Shown here in pieces: positions 26,988 to 37,072 of a DNA stretch of 64,000 nucleotides. A model generated the notes under the pieces. The model saw only the letters and a list, made by a program, of their open reading frames with translations. It did no database searches and was not told where the DNA came from. The DNA is from Bacteroidales bacterium. Lineage in GTDB: Bacteria; Bacteroidota; Bacteroidia; Bacteroidales; WCHB1-69. Location: positions 308,048 to 372,047 of the forward strand of contig JAFYNM010000029.1 in assembly GCA_017549765.1 (NCBI GenBank), in the 5' to 3' direction. A program made the position numbers and the translations under genes. Each line of letters starts with the position of its first letter. Position 1 is the first letter of the stretch.

Positions 26988-29900
26988 CTACTCCACCGTC
27001 ACCCTTATGCCCTGCGAGTGCGACTGGAACTCCGGCGCGTACATGCACTCGATGTGCGTGATGCCATTGCTGTAGGTGCCTGCCATGGTCGCCACAACCG
27101 TGTATTCAAAGACATACTTGCCTTTGGGCATCCAGTCGATAAAGAAGTGGGTGGCCACATCCTTGGTGGCCTCATAGTAGAACAAACCGTCCTGATATTT
27201 GTACTGTGAGAAGACGTTGACCGGCTCGAAGGCGGCGGCGCGCATGTCCTTGAGATGCACAAATTCCATGTCGCGGTCGCAGGTAATGACCACCCGGACA
27301 CGTACCTTGTCACCCACATGGAGCGGGCTGTTCTCGGTGATAGCTTCCAGCACCTCGCCTTGCGCATTATAACCCACCTTATAGAGCTGTTTCTGGATCT
27401 TCAGGTTCTGGTCGTCGCTCTCCGACACTTTGTCGATATTCTCGAAGTACTGCCAATAGAGGCCGCCCCACGCAGGTCTTTTGTCGCTCTTGCGGACGGA
27501 CACCTCGGCCATTGCAGGGGTCAGTACCGAACCCTCCCAAGAGGTCTTGAAATAGCCACTGCCCGCATCCGTCTTTGTGTTCTCGTCTGGATACTGATGC
27601 CCGCCGACCATCACCGTGGCATCGCTCTCGGAGATGTCAGCCTGATTGAAGGTCAGCGCATAGCAGGCCTCTGTGGTGGCCTTCGTGGTTCCCCAATGTT
27701 GCGTCTGCTTCTGTTTCAACAACCACAACTGCATCTCCTCCACTGACTGCTCGTCATCGGGCGTGACGGTATGGAAGGCCTCGATCATCATAGCCTGGCG
27801 CTCGATGGGCTGCTCGTACCAGTAATAGCCCAAACCCTGGCGTTTCCAATACATACCCATCTCCTCGCTGTGCTGCGCCATCGACTTCAGATACTGCAGA
27901 ATCTTGACTGCCGTGGCCTTGTCGCCATTGCGATAGGCGATCAATGCCAGCATGGCCTGGGTATAGAAACTCTGTGATTTCCAGCCTTTCAGCGTGGCCC
28001 TATAGCAGGTGTCGTACGCATTCTTGTATTTTCCAGCTATCTTGTCTTGCATATAGAAGCTGCGGGCATAGAGGTAGAATGTCTCATTCACATACTGGAT
28101 ATCATGTTTCTTACGATTCAGATAGCGCTGATACATCTCCTCGTCCATATAGGAAACGGCCTTCTTGAGCATGGCAGAAGAGGCCTCTGTCGGGATGTGG
28201 AGGGTCTTCAGATGTCCGAAGCCGGCCACGATGTGGGTCGTGACAAAGGTGCTGGTCTTGCCGCCGGCGAACCAGGGCCAGCCGCCGTCGTCATTTTGGT
28301 TCTGCTCCAGCTGATGAAGCGTCTTCTTCTCTTCCTTCGACATGCGTTTCAGATCGAAGAGCAGCGCCACATTCTGCTTGTTAGCGCCCTCGCGTTGCGC
28401 GTCCAGAAGCCACGGCGTCTCCTCGATCATAACCTGCTTCAGTTCCTGGTTCTTCTCCAAAGCGGAGCAGAAAGCGTCAGGGGACTCCAGCGCCCATCGG
28501 TCAAAGGTCTCTTTGATACGAGGATTGGAATTGAGGATGGTAGTCGCCATGATGTTGGCATAGTAGCGACTGAAGATCTGCTCATTGCAGTCGTGTGGGT
28601 ACTCCATCATATAGGGCATCGCCTGGAGGGCGTACCACAACGGGTTAGGCGTGAACTCTAAGGTCAGTTTATAGTGCTCCAGGGTGCCGTTGGGATGGGC
28701 GAAGCTCTCGCGGAATCGGCCAAAGGAGAACTTTTTCTCCCCTTTTCCAGAAATATGGAGCGGCATCGTCTCGGTCACCAGGATACGGTTGGTGAGCACG
28801 GGCAGCATCTTCTCCTCGCCGTCTCCGGGCACACCTTCGGGCGTGAGGTTGTGGGCGATCATGCGGTAGGTGACGGCCGACATGCCGAAGGGCACGCTCA
28901 CTGTAAAGTGGACCTCCTGCACACCGCCAGTCGGGATGTCATAGGCGGCACGTTCCTCGGCAGCCATCGCGATGGGCTGTTGCGTCACCGCATCAAAGAA
29001 CTGAAGGGTGGCAAATCCCTGGATGGAGGATGCGGACTTGTTGACCACCTTGGCCGAGAAGACCATCGTGTCGCCCTCGCGCAGGAATCGCGGCGTGTTG
29101 GGCACCAGCATCACCTCCTTCTGTGTCTGCACATACTTCAGGAAGGTGCCGTATTGCAGGTCCAGGTTGTGGGCCACGCCCTGCATCTTCCACTTGGTCA
29201 ACGATTCCGGCATCGTGAAGGCCACATAGATGTCGCCATTCTCATCCGTGCGCAACATGGGATAGAAGAAGGCCGTCTCGTCGAAGTTGGTGCGCACCGT
29301 TTCGGACTCTTGCGGCTTCTCAGGCTCGGATTCTTCCACAACTAGTGCATCAGGGGCGGCTCCTGCACCTTCTCCCCTGGCCATAAAGGTCATCGGAACC
29401 TCATTGTCTGTGGCCATAATGGCTTCATCCATAGAACAATCGAATTCGAAATTCGCCGATTTTGACAGAAACATTCCTCTGAAATAAGTGGGAATCTGAA
29501 GCCAGAAATCCAGATATGGATAGTGGTGCTCATTGAGATAGTGATTGGAAAAATCCATGGATTTGATAGCGTAATTTAAAAGATTACTAAGACCATGACA
29601 ATACCTTTCATGACGGAACTTGAGATCATAGAAGATCTTGTGAGCACCGCCCAAAGCGTCCAAGGAGTAATCATACATGGTGCAGAGCACTTCCGCATTC
29701 ACAGGACGTCCCTCCCGGTCGGTCAGGCGAATCTGGTACTCTTCCGCGCTACCAGGCAAGGTCTTGTCTTTAAAGCGGATAAAGTCAAAATGCAATTCCT
29801 GCTGGGTATTGGGCACCGACACTCTTTGCTCTCTTTGGGTTTGTCTCCCGTTTTGCATGGTAAAGATGTGAACTGTGATACTGCCTGCATCCTGATCAGT

Positions 29901-32882
29901 CACAGGATATACAAATGTTTTGGCATTTTTGGAAAGATGAATCCATTGGGAGATGATCAGGCGACGGTTGACGCTCATCTCGCAGAACACTTCTGCATCA
30001 GTGAGATAGGAGCCCACCTCAAAACGCAAGGTGTCGCCTGGCGCTACCTTTTGAGGCGCAGAGAGCCACAACGGTTCGTAGGCGCTGCATCGCTTGGCAT
30101 ACTCATGATGCAAACACGTCTCATATTCGCGCTCCACCACCTGACCGTCAGGCTCCTCAGCCGTCAGCAGGATTCTATAATAGCCATCCGAAAGACGATC
30201 CCAATTGGGAACGGGCAGATAGTTTTTCTCCTCTTTGGATATCGCAATCTCACCTCGGGCTATGAGTTTGGCAGGCCATTGCCGCCTGTCGTGGACCTCC
30301 TTAAAGTCATAGTGCGGAAACATCTTGTAAAAGGTTTTGGCATCCTCCACAAAAAAGTCCTCCGCCTCAGCAATCGGATAGAGGTATTGGGCTGGAGCCG
30401 TCAGTGCAAAGATTTGGTAATGGACTGTCCCATCCTGCGGCTGAGAGGCCACATTGGTCAACGAGACGGGGAAACGGTTCTCGTCACGCCCCACCGTCAC
30501 AAAGGAGGGGACTTCAGCCTCCAAAACCAATGAGCGGTTGCTGATGACGATCCGGGCAGAGCCGGAGCGCGTTTCTCCGTTCACATCGGTAACATCCACT
30601 TCCACCACATAACGATACAACGGAAAGTCGCCGTCCTTACCGACCATCTCTTTAGCCACAAAGTCGATGGCAAAGCGTCCGTCGCTATCGCATACTGTCT
30701 CTCCCTGATCGATCATCTCACTATTCGGATATGGGTTATATCCGTAGCGTCGCCAAGGATAGGTGACAGAACGGGTGACGCGATAATCAACCTGCGCATC
30801 CGAGATGCCATAGCCCGCGAATGCCTCCGCCACGCCTTCTACATGGACGGTCTGTCCGGCACGGTAGGTCTCCTTGGGCGTCTCAACCGTCACCTCAAAG
30901 GTGGGGCGCTTGTACTCCTCCACATGAAAAGTAACGGTCCATGCCCCTTGAGAACCTTCCGCTCTGCCTACTATGGTATAATGGCCTGTCAATCCACCTT
31001 CCGGCAAATCAAAGGAGCCAGCCACAGAGCCATACTCATTGGTGACCAGTTGCTGTTCGGCCACTTTCTGGTAGTTTGCATCCTTCAGCTCTACGGACAC
31101 TTTCCTGCCTTCCAACAGTGTCATGGAGTCAGTCTCTCCGGCTTTCAAGACAATCTGTCGGAGAATGCCCTTGAAATAGACCTTTTGTCCAGGACGATAC
31201 AAACTCCTATCGGTCAAGACGGACATCTCTAAGTCTCGACTATCTTCTCGATATGAAGTCCACCAGTGTGGGCCCTTTTTCAACCATAAAGTCTGTCCAT
31301 TCCACTCGACAGAGAGAAGATGGAGCAGATGGTCTCTCTTAATGTCCGGATAGACAAATCCCTCGGAGTTGGTCGTCAAAGACATAGGCTCCGTGACAGT
31401 TTTTCTATTAACCCGCACCTCCGTTTCCATGTTCACCACGGCATTAGACAAGGGCTCGCCAGTAGTGCGATTCACTACGAGAGCAGCGAACTGGTCATTG
31501 GCATTTCGATCATAATGGAACAGTTCTATGTCGGTCACCTGGTAGCGCACCGAGAAAAACGCATCCACTTTGGTACTCAAAGGCTTGTCCGTAAAGACCA
31601 GCAAATAGCAGCCCGCCTTTTGTGCCGGAACGGTCACATAGCCAGTGTGCATTCGGTAGTCGTATTGTGGAGCCAGCTCTATCTTTTCCGTATGGCAGGG
31701 CTTCATCTTGACTATCCGGCGCAAGAAATCATCATGATTCAGCGTTTCCAACTCTTCATTTAACTTTTGGGAGATCTCTATAACGTTTAGGTAGCACTCC
31801 GTGATATTACGATAGGAGACCACTGTCAACATCGGCTTGCCAGGAGCCACCATGAAAGTGCCCGTGGCTGACGATACGTTCAGGCTACGCCCCTTAATCC
31901 TGGAGATGGCGGCGGCGGCATTGCCGGCTTCCAAGGATTCAGGAGCCGTCTGACGTATTTTTTCACAATATTGAATAGCCAACACATAATAATCCTTCGC
32001 CTCTGGGCACACATCCAGATTCTCTTCGTAGAGATCACCACATCTCTGATACTCCCCGGCAATTAACCAATAGAGCAACTCTATGCCATCATAGCCACGG
32101 AAGTCATCTTCCAATTCAATGAGTTTCTTCAGATACCATGTCTCGGAATCCTCCAATCCCATTCTCCTGTCGTGCAGGATGTAATAACACTCCAAGACCT
32201 TATTGATATAGGGCTTTTTTTCAGGCCTGGCGTACAGATAACGGGCCCACTGCTGATAGAGCCACAATATCCGTTGATTGCAGGTCGGCGTTTCCGACAA
32301 GGGTATCTCCACCGTCAGGAAAGTGGCAGGATTCCAAAGCTCCTTCAGCGGCAACTTGGCCCTGTCTGATCGACTTAGAAAGTCCTGAGATTGCAGGTAG
32401 CGCATATAGCGGCTCGCCAGAAGATCGTACAGCGTAGGAGTCAACAAGAAATTCGAGGTGTCGTTCAGCAGCAGCTTCCAATCTTCAATGGGCGTCCGCT
32501 GCAACAGATCGGCATTTTGCAACGACAGCTGCCAGTGCTCATCAGCATGTCGTTTCAGCGTCTTGAGATCCCACTCCTTGAAATCCTCCGGCTCCGTTTC
32601 CATCTCCGTGCGGTTGATGATAACCCAACTAATATCATCAGCATACCGATCATAGAACTGCGCCATACAGCTATGCCAGATGGCATTGGCCACCGGATCC
32701 CCTTGGGTGAGAGCCAGATTGTCCTGAATGAGTTGGTGGATGCTGTCCGAAAAAAAATCGTCCCGTCGGTTCGAGGTCTCCATCTGCTTCCAGATTTCCA
32801 CAATTTGTTTGGTGGTTTGTTGCGACATACCCATGGTTACAATCAAAAATAAGGTTATGGTTAAAGATATTTTTTTCATCAT
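26988..32882 (-). CDS. Bacterial alpha-2-macroglobulin family protein
   Basis: About 1,964 residues from the MMKKISLTITLFLIVTMGMS signal peptide (two adjacent Met codons, 32882 or 32879). Large periplasmic or surface protease trap. Visible parts: a helical N-terminal ~350 residues, MG2-type segments (TDRSLYRPGQKVYFKGILRQ), the A2M core (YPMLRTDENGDIYVAFTMPE, SLTKWKMQGVAHN) and, near residue 1430, YPHDCNEQIFSRYY. CNEQ keeps the Cys and Gln of the CxEQ thioester motif, so covalent trapping is possible. The complement-like helical domain and C-terminal macroglobulin domains follow. No pbpC partner adjoins. The longer reading frame back to 32999 lacks a signal peptide and is not preferred. Confidence 0.92.
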   Translation of the reverse strand: MMKKISLTITLFLIVTMGMSQQTTKQIVEIWKQMETSNRRDDFFSDSIHQLIQDNLALTQGDPVANAIWHSCMAQFYDRYADDISWVIINRTEMETEPEDFKEWDLKTLKRHADEHWQLSLQNADLLQRTPIEDWKLLLNDTSNFLLTPTLYDLLASRYMRYLQSQDFLSRSDRAKLPLKELWNPATFLTVEIPLSETPTCNQRILWLYQQWARYLYARPEKKPYINKVLECYYILHDRRMGLEDSETWYLKKLIELEDDFRGYDGIELLYWLIAGEYQRCGDLYEENLDVCPEAKDYYVLAIQYCEKIRQTAPESLEAGNAAAAISRIKGRSLNVSSATGTFMVAPGKPMLTVVSYRNITECYLNVIEISQKLNEELETLNHDDFLRRIVKMKPCHTEKIELAPQYDYRMHTGYVTVPAQKAGCYLLVFTDKPLSTKVDAFFSVRYQVTDIELFHYDRNANDQFAALVVNRTTGEPLSNAVVNMETEVRVNRKTVTEPMSLTTNSEGFVYPDIKRDHLLHLLSVEWNGQTLWLKKGPHWWTSYREDSRDLEMSVLTDRSLYRPGQKVYFKGILRQIVLKAGETDSMTLLEGRKVSVELKDANYQKVAEQQLVTNEYGSVAGSFDLPEGGLTGHYTIVGRAEGSQGAWTVTFHVEEYKRPTFEVTVETPKETYRAGQTVHVEGVAEAFAGYGISDAQVDYRVTRSVTYPWRRYGYNPYPNSEMIDQGETVCDSDGRFAIDFVAKEMVGKDGDFPLYRYVVEVDVTDVNGETRSGSARIVISNRSLVLEAEVPSFVTVGRDENRFPVSLTNVASQPQDGTVHYQIFALTAPAQYLYPIAEAEDFFVEDAKTFYKMFPHYDFKEVHDRRQWPAKLIARGEIAISKEEKNYLPVPNWDRLSDGYYRILLTAEEPDGQVVEREYETCLHHEYAKRCSAYEPLWLSAPQKVAPGDTLRFEVGSYLTDAEVFCEMSVNRRLIISQWIHLSKNAKTFVYPVTDQDAGSITVHIFTMQNGRQTQREQRVSVPNTQQELHFDFIRFKDKTLPGSAEEYQIRLTDREGRPVNAEVLCTMYDYSLDALGGAHKIFYDLKFRHERYCHGLSNLLNYAIKSMDFSNHYLNEHHYPYLDFWLQIPTYFRGMFLSKSANFEFDCSMDEAIMATDNEVPMTFMARGEGAGAAPDALVVEESEPEKPQESETVRTNFDETAFFYPMLRTDENGDIYVAFTMPESLTKWKMQGVAHNLDLQYGTFLKYVQTQKEVMLVPNTPRFLREGDTMVFSAKVVNKSASSIQGFATLQFFDAVTQQPIAMAAEERAAYDIPTGGVQEVHFTVSVPFGMSAVTYRMIAHNLTPEGVPGDGEEKMLPVLTNRILVTETMPLHISGKGEKKFSFGRFRESFAHPNGTLEHYKLTLEFTPNPLWYALQAMPYMMEYPHDCNEQIFSRYYANIMATTILNSNPRIKETFDRWALESPDAFCSALEKNQELKQVMIEETPWLLDAQREGANKQNVALLFDLKRMSKEEKKTLHQLEQNQNDDGGWPWFAGGKTSTFVTTHIVAGFGHLKTLHIPTEASSAMLKKAVSYMDEEMYQRYLNRKKHDIQYVNETFYLYARSFYMQDKIAGKYKNAYDTCYRATLKGWKSQSFYTQAMLALIAYRNGDKATAVKILQYLKSMAQHSEEMGMYWKRQGLGYYWYEQPIERQAMMIEAFHTVTPDDEQSVEEMQLWLLKQKQTQHWGTTKATTEACYALTFNQADISESDATVMVGGHQYPDENTKTDAGSGYFKTSWEGSVLTPAMAEVSVRKSDKRPAWGGLYWQYFENIDKVSESDDQNLKIQKQLYKVGYNAQGEVLEAITENSPLHVGDKVRVRVVITCDRDMEFVHLKDMRAAAFEPVNVFSQYKYQDGLFYYEATKDVATHFFIDWMPKGKYVFEYTVVATMAGTYSNGITHIECMYAPEFQSHSQGIRVTVE

Positions 32883-33023
32883 TTTAAAGATTTCGACAAA
32901 AACTGGATAGACTATGCCGGATGGTAAAATGTTTATTCTTTTATCCCAAAAAACAGATTTATAAAATCGGGGTAAAAATACAAAAAACTTAGGAGTCATC
33001 CCCGATGATATGCATAAATATTG

Positions 33024-33031
33024 TATTTTTG
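33024..33031 (+). promoter_or_regulatory. -7 promoter box for 33050-34206 operon
   Basis: TATTTTTG, 18 bp before the ATG at 33050. Confidence 0.6.
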
Positions 33032-33049
33032 CCCTAAATTTTTTCCAGC

Positions 33050-33463
33050 ATGAATTTAAGCAGCAATACAGAGACGGTACACATGTCGGCAGAACGGTTA
33101 TTCACCCTCCTCAGTGCCTTCTGCGACACTACCAGTCCGGCTTTCCAAGAGATCAAGAAGATGGCCGACATCACCCCCACGGAGAACGGATTCAGCTTCA
33201 GCTCCGCCATGATCAATGGCATGGTCCAACTCAAAGAGGCGGTACCCTACTCCAGCGTCACCTACGCCATCGACACGGACAAGAAGATCTCCGGCGTGGC
33301 CACGTTCCTGATCAACGGCACGGACGAGACGCATGCCGACCTGCAGATCAAGACCGACGCGCAAGTTCCATTCCTGCTGAAAGCGTTCATCGAGGAACCC
33401 CTGAGAAGAGGCATGGACCAGATCGTCGGTAGAATCAAAGAGATGGTGGAACAACAAGCCTAA
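33050..33463 (+). CDS. SRPBCC/START-like small protein
   Basis: 137 residues, no signal peptide. The pattern ([17 protein letters not shown]..., a beta-rich middle, and a long C-terminal helix [21 protein letters not shown]) fits a SRPBCC-like helix-grip fold. It is 11 bp upstream of lptB, with which it shares a promoter; similar small proteins occur beside lptB in Bacteroidota. Ligand and role unknown. Confidence 0.65.
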   Translation: MNLSSNTETVHMSAERLFTLLSAFCDTTSPAFQEIKKMADITPTENGFSFSSAMINGMVQLKEAVPYSSVTYAIDTDKKISGVATFLINGTDETHADLQIKTDAQVPFLLKAFIEEPLRRGMDQIVGRIKEMVEQQA

Positions 33464-33474
33464 TCGCATCAGCT

Positions 33475-34206
33475 ATGGAGCATCACATTCGGACCGAATT
33501 GCTAGTCAAGAAATACAAGAACCGCACGGTGGTCAACGAGGTCAGCGTGGAGTTCTCGCAAGGAGAGATTGTGGGACTGCTGGGACCTAATGGCGCCGGC
33601 AAGACAACCTCCTTCTATATGATTGTGGGACTCATCAAGCCCTTCTCCGGCAAGATCTTCCTCGACGAACAAGACATCACCACCTTCCCCATGTACAAGC
33701 GGGCGCAGATGGGCATCGCCTACCTGCCGCAGGAGGCCTCCATCTTCCGCCATCTGACTGTAGAGGACAACATCCGGGCCATCCTGGAGTTCAAATACAA
33801 CAACAAAGCGGAACGCGAGGATCGGCTGGAATCGCTCATCTCTGAATTCAATATCCAGAAGGTGCGCAAGAACAAGGGCAACAACCTGTCGGGTGGCGAG
33901 CGCCGCCGCGTGGAGATCGCCCGCTGTCTGGCCTCAGACCCCAAGTTCATCCTCCTGGACGAGCCCTTCGCCGGCGTGGACCCCATCGCCGTGGAAGACA
34001 TCCAGCATATCGTCGCCAAACTCAAAGACAAGAACATCGGCATCGTCATCACCGACCATAATGTGCACGAGACGCTCTCCATCACGGATCGCGCCTATCT
34101 GCTCTACGAAGGCAAAGTGCTGAAGTCGGGCACCGCCGAGGACCTCGCCGCCGACCCTATCGTCAAGCGCGTCTATCTGGGCTCCAACTTTGAGCTGAGG
34201 AAATAA
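33475..34206 (+). CDS. lptB: LPS export ABC transporter ATP-binding protein LptB
   Basis: 243 residues. Cytoplasmic ATPase that drives LPS extraction from the inner membrane by LptFG. Walker [15 protein letters not shown]-loop [17 protein letters not shown], signature [15 protein letters not shown], Walker [20 protein letters not shown] and the H-loop TDHNVHETL. These match LptB closely, in particular the EASIFRKLTVxxN and FAGVDPI(A/S)V blocks. It ends directly against the stop of the convergent subtilase gene. Confidence 0.96.
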   Translation: MEHHIRTELLVKKYKNRTVVNEVSVEFSQGEIVGLLGPNGAGKTTSFYMIVGLIKPFSGKIFLDEQDITTFPMYKRAQMGIAYLPQEASIFRHLTVEDNIRAILEFKYNNKAEREDRLESLISEFNIQKVRKNKGNNLSGGERRRVEIARCLASDPKFILLDEPFAGVDPIAVEDIQHIVAKLKDKNIGIVITDHNVHETLSITDRAYLLYEGKVLKSGTAEDLAADPIVKRVYLGSNFELRK

Positions 34207-35925
34207 CTACTCCTGCCCTACCACATAGCTATACGTATTCCCTTCATACTCTATCTCCAACTCTTCCAGCCGCCACTCTTCCTGTTTGGAGAGCTTGGAA
34301 AGGCGTAACGTGTATAAAGACAATTGGGGCATCACGGCTCCTGCCTTGTGAGGAAGAAAGTTCAAGTCGGCCACTTGCTTTTTGATCTTCATTTTCCGGC
34401 CACTCTTAAGACTGAAGTGAGAAACGGTATTCTCATTTTCCTGCAGGACGATGTTCAATTCATAGTTTCCTTTTTTGTTTTTCTTCGCCACATAGGAGTC
34501 GAACCAGATCATTCCATTTTCAGGTTCAGGCTGACGGAGTATATTGTAGGCTTTCAAGAAGTCGGTGATACCATAGCCCCGTTGGTCGTCAGGATTCTCA
34601 TAGAGTTGTCCGCTTTTGCGCACGGCCTCCATGATCTCCACATTGGTCTTGTCGGGGAATGCTTGCCACAGGCAGGCGACCATGCCAGACAAGATAGGCG
34701 ACGAGAAGGAGGTGCCTGCCGCCCACGCCAGTTTGCCCTTCTGGTTGCAGACCGCAGCCATCAAGCCCACGGCACAGGCATCAGGCTTCACGCGACCGTC
34801 GGCAGTGGGGCCCCATGAAGAGAAGCCCGCCACTGTGCTGTCACCCATAACCGCTCCCACGGTGAGGATGCCATTTGCATCGGCGGGTGTGCCGAGATAT
34901 TTCCACTTCTGAGATCCGGCATTGCCAGCGCTGTTGCAGATGATCATTCCCTTCACAGAGGCAACAGATGCTGCCCGAGAGGCACGACTCTCCAGACCGT
35001 TCAGGTCTTCGTAGCTGCGCCGCTGTGCCACGGTATCGTCAAAGGTGGTGTAGCCCAACGAAGAGTTCAAAACCTGGCATCCCAGACTATCGGCCCACTC
35101 CAGGCCGGCCACCCAATAGTCCTCCTCCACTTTGGTCTCCGAACGGGCATCCTCGGTCTGACAGAGATAGACCTGCGCCATCGGAGCCGTGCCCAGCAGC
35201 TTTCCCGGCGTATAGGCCGCTATGCACGACAAGACCATCGTGCCGTGACTGTGCTTGCGGAAAGGATTCTGGTCGGGCTGCACGAAGTTACGCGCGCCCA
35301 ACAGACGATGGTCGTCGCGCAGTGTCTGGAAAAACGGGATGCTGTCCACATTCACAAAGCCACCGTCCATGACCATCATCTGCATGCCTTCACCATGGTA
35401 ACCCATACGATGCAACCACTGCGCATTGTTCATCCACATCTGATTCGCGGCGTTGCCGTAGTCAGTCTTTTGTGTATTGCCTTCCCATGAATGTTGGATC
35501 GGCTGATTCGGATCTTCCAGATAGAGGAACTCCACAATGGGCTCATCCTCAATCGTATCCAAACGCGAGGTACACTCCACCATACTCACAAAGGGCAATT
35601 GGCCCAGCATCTGCTCCACCGAGTCGCAGGTGCTGTAAATCGTGATGCCATTGAGCCACTTGGAAGTAACACAGAGATAGGCAGTGCTGTCTGCGGCAAG
35701 GACCCGCCGCACATACTCGGGATTGACCGGCAGATCCGTGGTGGTCACCGGAATGCGGAAGTGTTGACGTTGCGCGATGGCACGGGGAGAGAGGAACTCC
35801 TCGGGACGAGCCACGGAATAAGGAGTACCCTTCTTATCCTTGAACTGAACCCAATATTTAGCTGGGGACTGGGCCGAAGCAACCAGAAGATTGAATAAAA
35901 AGAACAGTAACAGAAGCTTTTTCAT
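34207..35925 (-). CDS. Secreted subtilisin-like serine protease (S8)
   Basis: 572 residues. Signal peptide MKKLLLLFFLFNLLVASAQ, a prodomain to about residue 165, then the S8 domain: Asp in MMVMDGGF, His in HSHGTMVLS, oxyanion Asn in IICNSAGNAG and Ser in AGTSFSSPILSG. The C-terminal ~100 residues are beta-rich but lack a clear T9SS tail, unlike the other secreted proteases in the window. Likely periplasmic or surface-exposed. No promoter box was seen in the short upstream gap. Confidence 0.93.
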   Translation of the reverse strand: MKKLLLLFFLFNLLVASAQSPAKYWVQFKDKKGTPYSVARPEEFLSPRAIAQRQHFRIPVTTTDLPVNPEYVRRVLAADSTAYLCVTSKWLNGITIYSTCDSVEQMLGQLPFVSMVECTSRLDTIEDEPIVEFLYLEDPNQPIQHSWEGNTQKTDYGNAANQMWMNNAQWLHRMGYHGEGMQMMVMDGGFVNVDSIPFFQTLRDDHRLLGARNFVQPDQNPFRKHSHGTMVLSCIAAYTPGKLLGTAPMAQVYLCQTEDARSETKVEEDYWVAGLEWADSLGCQVLNSSLGYTTFDDTVAQRRSYEDLNGLESRASRAASVASVKGMIICNSAGNAGSQKWKYLGTPADANGILTVGAVMGDSTVAGFSSWGPTADGRVKPDACAVGLMAAVCNQKGKLAWAAGTSFSSPILSGMVACLWQAFPDKTNVEIMEAVRKSGQLYENPDDQRGYGITDFLKAYNILRQPEPENGMIWFDSYVAKKNKKGNYELNIVLQENENTVSHFSLKSGRKMKIKKQVADLNFLPHKAGAVMPQLSLYTLRLSKLSKQEEWRLEELEIEYEGNTYSYVVGQE

Positions 35926-35940
35926 ATTTCAAGATTAACA

Positions 35941-35971
35941 AAAAAAGCACTCATGAAAACCACAAGTGCTT
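35941..35971 (-). terminator. Terminator of the tRNA-Ser/tRNA-Val operon
   Basis: AAGCACT (35945-35951) and AGTGCTT (35965-35971) pair; on the minus strand the hairpin is followed by a T run. Confidence 0.75.
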
Positions 35972-35982
35972 TGAAATCAAAG

Positions 35983-36057
35983 TGATCTGTACAAGATTTG
36001 AACTTGTGACCTCTTGCCTGTCAAGCAAGCGCTCTAAACCAACTGAGCTAACAGATC
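35983..36057 (-). tRNA. tRNA-Val (GAC)
   Basis: 75 nt cloverleaf on the minus strand: acceptor GATCTGT/ACAGATC with discriminator A, D arm GCTC...GAGC, anticodon stem CTTGC/GCAAG with loop TTGACAG (anticodon GAC), T arm ACAAG-TTCAAAT-CTTGT. CCA is not encoded. Confidence 0.95.
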
Positions 36058-36062
36058 AGGTG

Positions 36063-36150
36063 CGGAAAGACTGGGATTCGAACCCAGGAGGCGCTTTTGG
36101 CGCCTACACGCTCTCCAGGCGTGCGCCTTCGACCACTCGGCCATCTTTCC
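36063..36150 (-). tRNA. tRNA-Ser (GGA)
   Basis: 88 nt class II tRNA on the minus strand with acceptor GGAAAGA/TCTTTCC, discriminator G, anticodon loop CTGGAGA (GGA), a long variable arm with GGCGCC...AAAAGCGCC pairing, and a GGTTCGAATC T loop. Five bases separate it from the tRNA-Val gene. Confidence 0.95.
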
Positions 36151-36160
36151 TTTGCGGCCG

Positions 36161-36168
36161 CAAAAGTA
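36161..36168 (-). promoter_or_regulatory. -7 promoter box for tRNA-Ser/Val operon
   Basis: CAAAAGTA reads TACTTTTG on the minus strand, 10 bp upstream of tRNA-Ser. Confidence 0.7.
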
Positions 36169-36203
36169 CATTTTTTTTCGATTATTCAAACTATAAAATT
36201 TTA

Positions 36204-36211
36204 TATCTTTG
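36204..36211 (+). promoter_or_regulatory. -7 promoter box for endonuclease gene
   Basis: TATCTTTG, 15 bp before ATG 36227; it rules out the alternative TTG start at 36209. Confidence 0.7.
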
Positions 36212-36226
36212 CATTTTCTGAAAAAC

Positions 36227-37072
36227 ATGAGGAAACGTATTTTTAAACAGTTTAATATCAGCAAGATATACTTAGCATTTTTTTTGCTGGCCTTGATTTT
36301 CACCAGTTGTCGCGATGCTGGTGCCAAGGGTTTTCGTTCCCCATTTGGGGCAAAAGAGGAAGCTTTGGCCGCATCCGACACCGACATCATGCTGGAATTG
36401 CCCGTCTATACCGTCACGCGTACCGGCCAGACCATCTACCATTGTGGCTACACCGTCAACTTCAACCCGGAGTGGCTCATCCCCAACTGGGTGGCCTACG
36501 AGCTGACCAAAGAGGAGGCCCGAGGCACGGTAGGACGCGCCTCCTACTTCATCCCAGATCCCGACCTGGAGACCCGATGTCCTTCCTATAAAGACTATTC
36601 ATCATCGGTCTATGACCGCGGCCACATGGCTCCTGCCGGTGATATGAAATGGGATCCGCAAGCCATGGAGGAGAGCTTCTTCATGACCAACGTATGCCCG
36701 CAGGACCACGAACTCAACGATGGCGACTGGCGGCTGCTGGAGGAGCAGATCCGCCGCTGGGCACTCAAATACGGCAATATCTATATTGTATGCGGCCCTC
36801 TCGTCTCCGACAACCCCGAACGGATCGGACGCAGCAAGGTGGCCGTGCCCGACGGCTTCTTCAAGGTTGTGCTCTGCAAAATCAACGGAGAGTGGCAGGC
36901 TTTAGGCTTCCTTTTCGACAATGAAGGAACTCATCACAGCCTCAAAACCTACTGCCGCTCTGTGGATGAGGTGGAGAAACTCACCGGCATCGACTTCTTC
37001 TCCGCCCTGGAAGACGCTGTCGAGGACAAAATCGAAGCCCAACACAACCCCACCGTCTGGGGACTGCGATAG
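36227..37072 (+). CDS. DNA/RNA non-specific endonuclease, lipoprotein
   Basis: 281 residues from ATG 36227. The N-terminal hydrophobic segment ends in FTSC, so this is probably lipidated. The beta-beta-alpha-metal nuclease domain shows YDRGHMAPAGDM (the DRGH motif with the general-base His) and FFMTNVCPQDHELNDGDW, whose Asn binds the metal; GNIYIVCGPL follows. This is the NUC1/S. marcescens nuclease family. Surface or periplasmic nucleic-acid degradation is inferred from the lipobox. Own promoter; the 3' side runs into the largest heptamer array. Confidence 0.92.
   Translation: MRKRIFKQFNISKIYLAFFLLALIFTSCRDAGAKGFRSPFGAKEEALAASDTDIMLELPVYTVTRTGQTIYHCGYTVNFNPEWLIPNWVAYELTKEEARGTVGRASYFIPDPDLETRCPSYKDYSSSVYDRGHMAPAGDMKWDPQAMEESFFMTNVCPQDHELNDGDWRLLEEQIRRWALKYGNIYIVCGPLVSDNPERIGRSKVAVPDGFFKVVLCKINGEWQALGFLFDNEGTHHSLKTYCRSVDEVEKLTGIDFFSALEDAVEDKIEAQHNPTVWGLR

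Noticed and set aside
35983-36057. tRNA-Asp, because GTC is seen on the plus strand
   Set aside because: The gene is on the minus strand; the anticodon read in the tRNA is GAC, so it is tRNA-Val.
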